Shown here: one piece after another, positions 56,334-64,000 of the stretch | Layout of the letters: each line of letters begins with the position of its first letter | How positions within the stretch are numbered: position 1 is the stretch's first letter | Assembly: GCA_022447555.1 (NCBI GenBank) | Contig: JAKVBF010000011.1 | Span: forward strand, 1 to 64,000 | From: Mariniblastus sp. | Lineage (GTDB): Bacteria > Planctomycetota > Planctomycetia > Pirellulales > Pirellulaceae | DNA: 64,000 nt | Direction of reading: 5' to 3' | Translations under genes and position numbers: made by a program | The notes under the pieces: model-generated | Told to the model about the DNA's origin: nothing | The model's database searches: none | What the model saw: only the letters and a program-made list of their open reading frames with translations

Positions 56334-57731
56334 TCAGTCCCGCTTTTTAATTTCCTCACCAATCATGTCTTTGGTTTCCCGGCTTAATTTGTTCCAAGCC
56401 ACCCGTGTTTCTGTCCCATCGGTTTGCCAAATCACTACCGATCGGCCATCCAACGCAATGAATGTTCCTTGAATCGAGTGCGCCCCACTTGAATCGAGAA
56501 ACTGTTGAGGTGTGTCAAAAGAGAAAGCGATTTCCTTTTTCGCAATTCGCCCCAGGCCATCCGCCTTTAAACGTTGATTAGCAACATAGCGTTGGGCATC
56601 AAGTCCCAAGCGATCCCAGGGAATTTGCAATGTTTTACCTGATTCGGTCTCCAGAGCCACTTGCCCATCTTGAAAGCCGATATACGAACCCATCATTCGG
56701 TGCTCACCGGTCGAGTCCACAAATTCTCGAACTTGTGGCTTTGGCTCAGCGCCGCCGGTAACTCCCGCATTTTCAGCCTCTTGAACCAAACCGGCTATCA
56801 CTTTATCCAAATCAAAGCCTTCGGCAAACGGAGAACGGTGCCGAATGATTCCTCGGTGGTCGACGAGCAAAATGGTAGGGAATGCGTTGACACGAAAGGC
56901 GCCTACAATCGGTCCACCTTTACCGTCAAACCAAGATCGCCAGTTCAGATTGTTATCTCGGACCGCTTTTTTCGCCGTCTGTATCTCATCATCATTGTTA
57001 ACGCCCAATAAAACAAATGGGCGTCCACTATATTCATTAACGAGCGACCGCTCGTGACCATACATGGCCCGGCAAGGAGGTCACCAATCACCCCAAAAAT
57101 CGATCATCATGACTTTGCCGCGGTAATCGTCTAACGTAAAGTCTTCGCCGTCAAAATCGCGCCCTTCAATGTCACGAATTTCACTCCCAACAAAGGTCCC
57201 GGGCGGAGCATGGCTTCTCTCATGACCCGGCTGCTTAGGAGCGGACGGAGGCCTTCCCGCATCAACAGGTTCAGGGGCAGGGCTTTGGGCCGGTTGCCCT
57301 ATATCTGCAGTCTCTATCCCGGGCTGGTTCGACGTACTGGAATCACCACCAACCATTTCCGGTTGGTCTGGGCGGCTAGAATCGCCGCCACCTTGTGGCG
57401 TTTGATTTGGGCGCCCCAACTGACGGCCCGAATCCGCTACACGATCGCGCCCTGAATTGACCGGCGGTGAAGGATTCGTACCCCGACCCGACGATGGCTT
57501 CCCCGCCTGTGGTTGCGTGGAGGGGTCACGCGTCTCATCAACGACATCCGGACCGGGAACAAATCGCCGTTGCTCAGACGAGCTGTCCATCGGATCCGCA
57601 GGTGCTGAGTCCACATCCCTGTTTTTGTCCGCGACCGTTTCCGGCTCGCGCTGACAGCCCGCGAGCGTCAAAAGTAAACCGGCCGTAATTAAACAGAACT
57701 TGGCAAAACAATCAAACCAATGCGAACCCAT
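56334..57731 (-). CDS. Candidate selenoprotein: TlpA/thioredoxin-like lipoprotein with U-P-P-C motif and two SHD1 domains
   Basis: Read through one TGA, the product has 465 residues. ATG at 57731 (GGGGGAC upstream) starts a signal peptide with lipobox LTLAGC (Cys26). Residues ~27-170 are a Pro/Gly/Asp-rich linker. A TlpA-type thioredoxin domain follows: DDYRGKVMMIDFWGDW, then TGA (57081-57083, codon 217), then P-P-C-R-A-MYGHERSLV, and cis-Pro motif NAFPTILLVD. The TGA stands exactly where the first Cys of CxxC belongs, and the frame is open for 248 more codons, ending in two SHD1-like domains (REFVDSTGEHRMMGSY; QFLDSSGAHSIQGTF). Selenocysteine insertion is the favoured reading. A Cys-to-stop mutation or sequencing error is the alternative. 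Likely a lipid-anchored thiol/selenol oxidoreductase. Confidence 0.75.
57025..57067 (-). promoter_or_regulatory. Candidate bacterial SECIS stem-loop
   Basis: Downstream of the TGA at 57081-57083. The apical part is a perfect 6-bp stem ACGAGC/GCUCGU with loop GGUC (57040-57055); the loop begins 31 bases after the UGA. A lower stem CCAUGUAU with AUAU-A-GUGG (one bulged A) can form below an internal loop. A competing hairpin (57056-57069, loop UGUA, 16 bases after UGA) also fits. Loop G residues and spacing are compatible with bacterial SECIS elements as I know them. Not computed. Confidence 0.5.
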
Positions 57732-58100
57732 GTTGTCCCCCACAAAAAGTTACAGACACCAAAATTGTAATGCAAAAAAATGTGATTCCAAACAAATACT
57801 TTTCTGCTCGATCATTCCTTGCAAATGCGAAGCAACCTAACGTGAGTTCCTTCTCTTCTTGAACCTTTGGGGTGAAAACCTCGGAACGAAAAAGGATATG
57901 AACCGATGCTCTAAAATAGACTTTTTAAAAGCGTTTGTTATTAAGAACGTCGGTTGAGTAAACCAATCGTGATTGAATTGAACATTGTTGACCCAATGAA
58001 TAGGACGGCAAACCCGTAACGCTGGATCATTTCCATCTGTGGTGGTGTATGGCTCCATCTTTTAAACAGAGCTCCAGCCTAAGACATCAATCACCCGATT
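57732..58100. other. Intergenic region, no gene seen
   Basis: Between the B12-binding protein gene and the thioredoxin-like gene, both minus. AT-rich near 57740-57800, where the thioredoxin-like promoter would sit. No RNA gene or terminator recognised. Confidence 0.45.
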
Positions 58101-59150
58101 TCATGACACCAACCGATGCCCGGTCTCAATCGATTCTGATATCGAGGTCGAAAATCCATCGGCTCCCATTTGACGCCAAATATTTGGAGATCCCGAGAAA
58201 GCCATCCCGCCCACCATGATTTTACAATCCCGCTCCTGTCGAATCCTTTCAATCGTATCCCGAACCGATTTGAGCTGAACGGTAAGCGCTGCCGAAACAA
58301 GCAGTAGATCTGCTTCAAACGTACCGACCGCCATCGCAATATCCTCAGCGGGTGTGTCTCCACCCAGACAGACGGCTCGCCAACCAGCCAGGTCGAAAAA
58401 ATCGGAAACAGCCCGCACCCCAATGTCATGAATGTTTCCCGACACCGCTGCCGACACAACCGTCCTCCCATTCTTTGGCTGGCGTTCACTAAGGTAGTTC
58501 AAGACGCCCATCGCTCGGATGGTTGTGGCCGTAACATAATGCTCTTCGGAAATGGAAAGATCGCCGAGATGCCACATCCTGCCAACCTCTTGCTGCGCAG
58601 CCAGCAAGACGTTTTCATAAATTGCTAGGACCGGCATTCCCTCTTGAAGTGCCTGAACCACCAGTTCAATAGCCGATTGGCCATCTCCTTCGAGTATCAT
58701 CGTGATGTAATTCAATGACATACGAGAGGTCTTGGAATCCGGCTTTAATTCTTCCGGGCCGTCAGAAGTGGTTTCGAGCGATTCGAGAGCCAAACTAATG
58801 TAGTCAACAGGCTCTTGCCGACAGGACTCCGGCAACTCTTCAAAAAGCACGTCACTCAAACAAATCAGACTCTGACGCAGGACTTCGATCGGCACCTGAC
58901 GCGATTGAAAGGCACTTTGAGCCCAATCGATCTGCGCCGAAAACAGATTTGGCTCTCCCTCGCCAATGGCCGCAGCCAATTCAGCAATCCGCTGACGATA
59001 ATGATCCTTCCAGTCCGTAAATGCCGAATCGCCGAATATCTCTTTAATGCCAAAGGGAGACTCCAGAAGGCGATTTGCGGCATAGGCTGCGTAAGCTGAA
59101 TCGCTCGCCGTCAAAATGGCCGCAGCCATAAGATTTCCGTGCATGGTCAT
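58101..59150 (-). CDS. Cobalamin (B12)-binding domain protein, possible sensor
   Basis: About 349 residues from the ATG at 59150 (the frame opens at 59210; an ATG at 59144 is also possible). An N-terminal ~150 residue helical region without known motif precedes a B12-binding four-helix cap (WHLGDLSISEEHYVTATTIRAMG, with the E/H pattern) and a Rossmann-like B12 domain: VSGNIHDIGVRAVSDFF, WRAVCLGGDTPAEDIA, ADLLLVSAALTVQ, IMVGGMAF. The cobalt-binding His is in place, but the canonical D-x-H-x-x-G reads N-I-H-D-I-G. No DNA-binding or methyltransferase domain is fused, so it may be a CarH-like or corrinoid-type sensor acting through a partner. No partner gene is adjacent. Confidence 0.82.
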   Translation of the reverse strand: MTMHGNLMAAAILTASDSAYAAYAANRLLESPFGIKEIFGDSAFTDWKDHYRQRIAELAAAIGEGEPNLFSAQIDWAQSAFQSRQVPIEVLRQSLICLSDVLFEELPESCRQEPVDYISLALESLETTSDGPEELKPDSKTSRMSLNYITMILEGDGQSAIELVVQALQEGMPVLAIYENVLLAAQQEVGRMWHLGDLSISEEHYVTATTIRAMGVLNYLSERQPKNGRTVVSAAVSGNIHDIGVRAVSDFFDLAGWRAVCLGGDTPAEDIAMAVGTFEADLLLVSAALTVQLKSVRDTIERIRQERDCKIMVGGMAFSGSPNIWRQMGADGFSTSISESIETGHRLVS

Positions 59151-59498
59151 TCGACAAAAAAACAAACGGATTGATTCGCTACACCTATACAGTCTAGCCA
59201 TGGCCCACACGTCTCCTCAAGTACTCCCTCCGCTTTCTGTCTGCGTTGCATCTCTCCATGGCCGACGCTGACGCCAAGCAATCGTAGGGAATCCTTGGCA
59301 ACGCCTCAAACTCAATCCGTTCTTGACTTTTTGCCGCAATTAAAAAGGTCCATGAAATCAAAGACTAGGCTGCGCACCCGTTTTATCGGATGCAAAATCC
59401 AGCAATCGCCCTCAAGAACCACAACAAACTTGAACAAACAGCATGGCATCTGATAACATTCTCGCTGGTAAAGAACTCAAACATGAGGAAATTCGTTC
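59151..59498. other. Divergent intergenic region
   Basis: Between the B12-binding protein gene (minus) and the xylulokinase gene (plus); promoters of both are expected here. No repeat, riboswitch or RNA gene recognised. Confidence 0.45.
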
Positions 59499-61049
59499 AT
59501 GACGACCGCAGGCTATATTGGAATTGACGCTGGAACACAAGGATTGTCCATTCTCTTTACGGACCAACAAATGAATGTATTGGCCACGGGTTCTGCCGAC
59601 TACGAAATGGTTCCGAATTTACCTGAAGGTTGCTACGAGCAGCAGCCTGAAGAATGGGAAAACGCTTTAATTGCTGCAGCTCGCGATCTACGGGCATCGC
59701 TGGTCGAAAATAACATACAGTTTGAGGTTCTTGCGATTGGGATCTCCGGTCAGATGCATGGCGAAGTCTTAACGGATGCAAATGGAAAGCCACTCGGCCC
59801 CGTGCGCCTGTGGTGCGATGCTCGCAACGAGGCTGAGGGGCATGAACTCACCGAACAACTCGGTACCAAGATGCCAAAACGGATTACGGCAGCCCGGTGG
59901 CTTTGGACCATTCGTGAGCGCCCAGAAATTGCGCGCGCTGCGGCCCACCTAACCACACCAGGCGGCTGGCTTGCTTTTCGACTGACCGGAGAATGGAATC
60001 TAGGAATTGGAGATGCCGCAGGGATGTTCCCCATTGATCAAGAAACGCTGAACTACGATGCCAAGCTGCTTGAGAAATATGACGCGATCGTCGCAGATGA
60101 TACGGTGAGGCCCTTATCCGAGTTACTCCCAAACGTTCGATTGGCGGGAGAAGAGAGTGGCCGCTTGAATCCCTCTGGTGCAAAGTTACTTAATTTACCA
60201 GAAGGGACGCTGGTTGCAGCGGCCGAGGGTGATCAGCCGTGTTCCTTAGCAGGCTCCTTAATCGGAGAAGCGGGAATGGTATCGGTCAGTTTCGGGACTT
60301 CGGTTTGTGCTAATTCGGTCGGAGACCGTCCGTTTCAAGGAGTCAGTCCTGCCGTCGATCATTTCTGCGCTGCTGACGGAAAACCGATCAATATGGTTTG
60401 GCTTCGCAATGGCACGACTTTCATGAACACACTGGTCGAAATGTTTGGCAAAGCGTCTGGCATGGAACGAGCGGCCGCCTTTCAATCCATCATGCCTCAA
60501 GCTATGGACGCGGCCCCGAACTGCGGCGGTTTGCTGGCCATCCCCTTCATGGACGACGAACCGGGGCTGGGCGTCCAGCGCGGTGGAACGGCAACCTTGA
60601 TCGGCTTGGATCCTGACAGTGCGAGCCCGGGCAACGCTGTTAAAGCCGGTCTGCTGGCAACGATGTTTAACCTGAAACTCGGCAGTGAAACCCTCGACAC
60701 CCAAGGTTTCCCAAGAACCGAAATGGTATTGGCAGGTGGGCTGACACAGACACCGAGCACCGGACAAATCTTGGCAGACGTCTTTAACGTTGAAGTGCGA
60801 CTGCTACACAGCGCGACAGAGGGCTCTGCTTGGGGCGCGGCCTTACTCGCCGGCTACCTTCAAAAGACCTCCGAAGGTGGAGCGGGAGACTGGCCTCAAT
60901 TCCTCGCAACTCACGCCGGCACATCAGGCACTCGATTCGTACCCAACCCAAAAGCGGTCACCGAATACAACGCGGTCTACGCACGTTACCAACGATTGCT
61001 GGCAGAAAACGAGCGACTTGCCAGCAGTATAAACGGGACGAATGAATAA
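59499..61049 (+). CDS. xylB: Xylulokinase (FGGY carbohydrate kinase)
   Basis: Phosphorylates D-xylulose with ATP before the pentose phosphate pathway. 516 residues, normal length. YIGIDAGTQGLSILF is the phosphate-1 motif, AIGISGQMHGEVL with the QMHG typical of xylulokinases, VRLWCDARNEAE, VSVSFGTSVCANS, and EMVLAGGLTQTPSTGQILADVF near the C-terminus. GAGG lies ten bases before the ATG. No xylose isomerase gene is adjacent. Another pentulose or polyol kinase of the family cannot be excluded. Confidence 0.9.
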   Translation: MTTAGYIGIDAGTQGLSILFTDQQMNVLATGSADYEMVPNLPEGCYEQQPEEWENALIAAARDLRASLVENNIQFEVLAIGISGQMHGEVLTDANGKPLGPVRLWCDARNEAEGHELTEQLGTKMPKRITAARWLWTIRERPEIARAAAHLTTPGGWLAFRLTGEWNLGIGDAAGMFPIDQETLNYDAKLLEKYDAIVADDTVRPLSELLPNVRLAGEESGRLNPSGAKLLNLPEGTLVAAAEGDQPCSLAGSLIGEAGMVSVSFGTSVCANSVGDRPFQGVSPAVDHFCAADGKPINMVWLRNGTTFMNTLVEMFGKASGMERAAAFQSIMPQAMDAAPNCGGLLAIPFMDDEPGLGVQRGGTATLIGLDPDSASPGNAVKAGLLATMFNLKLGSETLDTQGFPRTEMVLAGGLTQTPSTGQILADVFNVEVRLLHSATEGSAWGAALLAGYLQKTSEGGAGDWPQFLATHAGTSGTRFVPNPKAVTEYNAVYARYQRLLAENERLASSINGTNE

Positions 61050-61074
61050 AAAAAGATTCCGGGGCGCCGAGTCT

Positions 61075-62343
61075 TTAAACTTCCAACTGCTTGACCGATT
61101 CCGCAAAACGCTTTCGCCATCGCGTGTGGTAAAGGATTTGAAGGAAGGCCGTAAGCAGCGCACACAAAATGAAGACTCGATTCGAGGGGATACCAAGGTG
61201 TCGAATTCCAAGGAATAACAAATTCCCTATGATGATCCCGACAAACGAACCGCAGTTCCAGAGCCCCAATACTTGGCCCCGTTCTTCCACGCTCGAGAGG
61301 TGTTGAACCATCGTTTGAAGCGGCACCATCACAAAGCCGCAAGTGAACCCTCCGACGGCGAGCAGAATGGCCACCCACACCACATTGGCAGGAATCAAAC
61401 CCAAGGCCAAAAACGCAGCCGCTGTAACCGCCGTTCCAATGGGCAACAATTCCGGCCGTATATGGTGCCCGCTAATTCGACCGGCCACGTAATCACCCAC
61501 CCCCGTCGAAATACCGAGAAGCGCCATTAACAGGGAGGTTTGAAAATAGGTTATATCAAGCAGATTTTTGTAGTCTGGTAAAATCAGAACCGCGATACCG
61601 GCGATGATCATATAAAAAAAGGACCAGCCGACGATCACGGTCTTAAGCGTGGTTCCTCGCAACTGTTGCCAAGTCTGTATATAACCCTCGAACAACCGAT
61701 AACGGATCTTCAGTTTTGGATTTTGAGCCGGAACCGTGGGGATTCCATGGGAGGCTGCCGCTCCAAGTACTCCTACCAGTAAAATCACTGCTCCGGGTAA
61801 CCAAAGCAACGGCGTCACATCCGGATTCGCTAACTTGTCAGGTGCGTAGGCGCTGTACAAAGGGCCGCCTACGGCACAGCCTAAAATAATGGCGATGTAC
61901 GTAAACATATTGATGGTGCCGTTGGCCCGACTCAGTTTTTCCTTGGGAATAATTTCCGGTAAAATACCGAATTTGGACGGCGAAAAAAACGTGCTCTGAA
62001 CGGCAATAATCACTAACGCAAAAAGAACGAGCCACAGGTTGGTTAGCCATAATCCGAACATGGCGATCAAGGCGATAAGAATCTCTGACCACTTAGAGAG
62101 AATGCTAACTCTCTGCTTGCTGTACTTATCGGAATACTGGCCTGCAAATCCAGATAATAAAACGAATGGTATCGCCAAACACAATGACGCCCAAGCCTGC
62201 CCTCCTGGGCCCAGCTGGTCTGCCCAAACCCCGCCTACTGCCAGACCATAAATCAAAACCTGTTTCAGAATATTGTCATTCGCAGCACCCAAGAACTGAG
62301 TCGCATTTAAAAAGTAAAAACCGCGTTGGCGAGAATTCATCAT
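61075..62343 (-). CDS. MFS transporter, LplT-like (lysophospholipid flippase type)
   Basis: About 422 residues from the first of two ATGs at 62343, with GGGAGCAGG upstream. Twelve membrane segments. FLNATQFLGAANDNILKQVLIYG at the start and STFFSPSKFGILPEIIPKEKLSRANG in the centre match the LplT branch as I know it; SGFAGQYSDKYSKQRV is the usual MFS loop 2-3 motif. In other bacteria LplT is often fused to or next to an acyltransferase/AMP ligase (Aas), which is absent here. Substrate thus inferred. Converges with xylB. Confidence 0.87.
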   Translation of the reverse strand: MMNSRQRGFYFLNATQFLGAANDNILKQVLIYGLAVGGVWADQLGPGGQAWASLCLAIPFVLLSGFAGQYSDKYSKQRVSILSKWSEILIALIAMFGLWLTNLWLVLFALVIIAVQSTFFSPSKFGILPEIIPKEKLSRANGTINMFTYIAIILGCAVGGPLYSAYAPDKLANPDVTPLLWLPGAVILLVGVLGAAASHGIPTVPAQNPKLKIRYRLFEGYIQTWQQLRGTTLKTVIVGWSFFYMIIAGIAVLILPDYKNLLDITYFQTSLLMALLGISTGVGDYVAGRISGHHIRPELLPIGTAVTAAAFLALGLIPANVVWVAILLAVGGFTCGFVMVPLQTMVQHLSSVEERGQVLGLWNCGSFVGIIIGNLLFLGIRHLGIPSNRVFILCALLTAFLQILYHTRWRKRFAESVKQLEV

Positions 62344-62721
62344 GCAACCTGCTCCCAATTAAATCCGCAAAAATGATTTTCGGCAAAAAATAAAATGAGT
62401 TTTGACCAAGAGTTGAGAGGTTTCTAACAAAAGCCCAAACGCCTATCTGATCATTGCGAAATATTCATGGAAAACGTGCCACGCAAATTACCAAAATCCT
62501 CGAACCATATTTCTAACGCCTCGTTAGAACGGCAAACTGACACGAGCCATCGAGCAAGCCATTACCAAAAGGCGTTCACGATAGGTTTTCAGTCCTTCAA
62601 AATGCTCGTTTCAGACGGACTGAATCTACCAAACACTTATAAACCTGTCATTGCCATTCTAGATTAAGGGCAGAAATCCGATGGCTTCCAGTGCTTGGGA
62701 TAAGAGCTTTGCTCCTCTCAT
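62344..62721. other. Intergenic region, no gene seen
   Basis: Divergent spacer between the MFS gene and a small plus-strand gene. AT-rich stretch near 62380-62420. A 66-codon plus frame (62467-62667) shows no recognisable features and is not called. Confidence 0.45.
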
Positions 62722-63090
62722 ATGGAAGGTACGTGGTTTACCGAGCGAAATAGACTGCAGTTTTCTAAAATCTCCGGAGCACGTCACACACGCATGTCTC
62801 GAACATCCTTTCGCCGACGTGTCCCCCACCCAACTAACGAATTAATCATCGAACCGATCAATTACAAGTTCGGAAGTTTTGACGAAATTGAATCCAAAAA
62901 ACTCGGGGTCAATCAAAATGACTCCATCGTGATCCCAGTGACCGGCGATCTGTCACGGTTTGTCGAGGGGGGAACCGGAAAAATGGAAGCTCACTCAATC
63001 GATCGCAAGGTGCTGCGGAAATACTGGCAACCATCGGTCGGTATTGTCGATAGGGATTGGGTCCACTTTAGTCTCAAAATCGTGTATTAA
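62722..63090 (+). CDS. Small basic hypothetical protein
   Basis: Up to 122 residues; an internal ATG at 62794 would give 98. The segment RRVPHPTNELIIEPINYKFGSFDEIESKKLGV and a YWQPSVGIVDRDWVHFSLKIVY end suggest a compact beta-rich domain, but I recognise no family. Support for a real gene is mainly the strong plus-strand terminator 33 bases after the stop. It has no signal peptide and no membrane segment. Function unknown. Confidence 0.5.
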   Translation: MEGTWFTERNRLQFSKISGARHTRMSRTSFRRRVPHPTNELIIEPINYKFGSFDEIESKKLGVNQNDSIVIPVTGDLSRFVEGGTGKMEAHSIDRKVLRKYWQPSVGIVDRDWVHFSLKIVY

Positions 63091-63122
63091 AATTCCCCTT
63101 ATTGAACAACCTGAGTCACCCC

Positions 63123-63150
63123 AAGCCCGAATTTTCATTCGGGCTTTTTT
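63123..63150 (+). terminator. Intrinsic terminator of the small hypothetical gene
   Basis: Perfect 9-bp stem AAGCCCGAA / TTCGGGCTT with a short loop and a T-run ending at 63150 on the plus strand. Confidence 0.85.
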
Positions 63151-63418
63151 CGTCCATTTAAAATCTTTTAAGTAAACCCATACCACTGAGATGCCATTTC
63201 TACCTCCAATCAAATCAATTCCACCAATCCTAACGGATATCGAAAGTGGTAATTGAGTCCGCGCCATTAAATTCCGATAGGAGAGGTTAGATAGTGCTGC
63301 GCTCGGGCAGCACCCAAAGGGAAGATACACAACCTAGATAATCTTTTCCGGTTCGGCAGACCTTCCGGTTACTAAAACGCAGGATTCAGTGACGCATTTT
63401 AAAAGGATTTACTAGTTG
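63151..63418. other. Upstream region of the last gene, with a 7-bp hairpin
   Basis: Contains GTGCTGC / GCAGCAC (63294-63313, six-base loop) about 105 bases before the next start codon. It has no T-run, so it is not an intrinsic terminator; it could be part of a 5' leader. No gene seen. Confidence 0.4.
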
Positions 63419-64000
63419 ATGCCTCGACTTGTTTTCACCGCTGGCTTAGGCCTTGTTTGCCTCCTGTCTTTGACAACGGAGGCTCATAGTTTTCAGGATC
63501 CGGAAGAGAAACTGACCGAAGAATCAATTGCTGAAAACTCTCAACTTGATTCGAGGAAAACCACGCCAGCCATTCAGGTCAAAGCCACTGTCGGGAAAAC
63601 CACCGCGAAACCCGTTCTCACACCCGAAATGATTGTGAGGCGAGATAAAATCGAGCACTGTCTGGCGAGCTATTATCCCGCTCACGTCAACGCAGATATT
63701 TTACGACCGTGGAGTATTATGCATGGACTTATCGCATTTGGGCAGGACACGCTCATTTTAACTGGTGATAAACGGATCGATGCGGTGGACTATCTGTGCG
63801 CCAACGGTCGTGGCAACGATCGGAGAATTTTGCATGTCAAAAATGGTAAGCTGCAAGCCCGCAAAGGCGATGGCTATCAGGGGCATCACGGACAATTATT
63901 GTCGATGTTTGCCCAATCCAATGTACCCATTGATCATCCAATCGAAGTCGATGGCCAGTCGTTTACCGTTGCCGATCTCGTCGAATTGGAAAAGAAGAGT
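63419..64000 (+). CDS. Secreted hypothetical protein, cut by the window end
   Basis: The ATG at 63419 is preceded by AAAGGA. The first ~25 residues form a signal peptide (MPRLVFTAGLGLVCLLSL, cleavage near EAHS). A Thr/Lys-rich linker follows, then a conserved-looking domain with HCLASYYPAHVNADILRPW, SIMHGLIAFGQDT, YLCANGRGNDRRILHV, KGDGYQGHHGQLLSMFAQS and DHPIEVDGQSFTVADLVE. I have the impression of similar planctomycete secreted proteins of unknown function, but I cannot name a family. 194 codons are in the window with no stop. Confidence 0.78.
   Translation, partial: MPRLVFTAGLGLVCLLSLTTEAHSFQDPEEKLTEESIAENSQLDSRKTTPAIQVKATVGKTTAKPVLTPEMIVRRDKIEHCLASYYPAHVNADILRPWSIMHGLIAFGQDTLILTGDKRIDAVDYLCANGRGNDRRILHVKNGKLQARKGDGYQGHHGQLLSMFAQSNVPIDHPIEVDGQSFTVADLVELEKKS

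Noticed and set aside
56334-57065. Downstream half of the thioredoxin-like gene as an independent gene starting at an ATG at 57065
   Set aside because: That start falls inside the thioredoxin fold after the CxxC site, has no ribosome binding site and no signal peptide; one reading frame with UGA explains the whole better.

Overview
The window reads as chromosomal DNA of a planctomycete, probably a Pirellula/Rhodopirellula-like member of the Planctomycetota. This rests on the gene families present: a DUF1559 prepilin-type protein, a DUF1501 protein next to a PSD1-type cytochrome c/DUF1549/DUF1553 protein, three sulfatases, a DUF1080 protein, SHD1 domains, and a giant repeat protein with an LEPR-XLL-like N-terminal motif. 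Genes are spaced widely on both strands in short operons. I see no phage, insertion sequence or CRISPR array. One tRNA (Pro, anticodon GGG) is present.

Layout. 0-3 kb: a PEP-CTERM SGNH-like secreted protein and an AT-rich pyruvate decarboxylase. 3-17.3 kb: a TIM-barrel glycosidase-like protein, purC, a HAD acid phosphatase, a lipoprotein coupled to kdsA, a lipid kinase, an alkaline phosphatase overlapping a nitrilase-family amidohydrolase, and an octaheme cytochrome with TPRs. 17.7-21.2 kb: an Omp85 system split into a POTRA protein, a small lipoprotein and a separate, apparently lipidated beta-barrel. 21-29.5 kb: a sirtuin, a zinc alcohol dehydrogenase, a 1370-residue repeat adhesin-like protein, a DUF1559 protein and a small membrane protein. 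29.7-35.7 kb: pdxA and a complete trans-4-hydroxyproline degradation cluster (epimerase, D-hydroxyproline dehydrogenase, deaminase, 2-oxoglutarate semialdehyde dehydrogenase). 35.7-47 kb: DUF1501/PSD1 pair, three sulfatases, a DUF5658 protein and a DUF1080 protein. 47-52 kb: a Cys-rich 33-residue repeat protein, a K+/H+ antiporter with a CBS-HEPN protein, a membrane-anchored DNase I-like protein and tRNA-Pro. 52-64 kb: GIY-YIG protein, parvulin, SLC12-like transporter, pyrF, a thioredoxin-like lipoprotein with an in-frame UGA, a B12-binding protein, xylulokinase, an LplT-like transporter, and a secreted protein cut by the window end.

The most notable observation is at 56334-57731. Two adjacent open frames in the same reading frame are separated by a single TGA that sits exactly at the first Cys of a thioredoxin CxxC motif, giving U-P-P-C, and a stem-loop with a GGUC loop follows. 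I interpret this as a candidate selenoprotein of the TlpA/SHD1 type; a nonsense mutation is the main alternative. A second in-frame stop (TAG) interrupts the last degenerate repeat of the Cys-rich protein at 47226. Other points: a pyruvate decarboxylase with all catalytic residues, a sulfatase lacking the Arg of the formylglycine motif, a LamG-like domain inserted in the DUF1553 C-terminus, and the CBS-HEPN/antiporter pair.

All functional calls come from reading motifs by eye. No database search or structure prediction was run.
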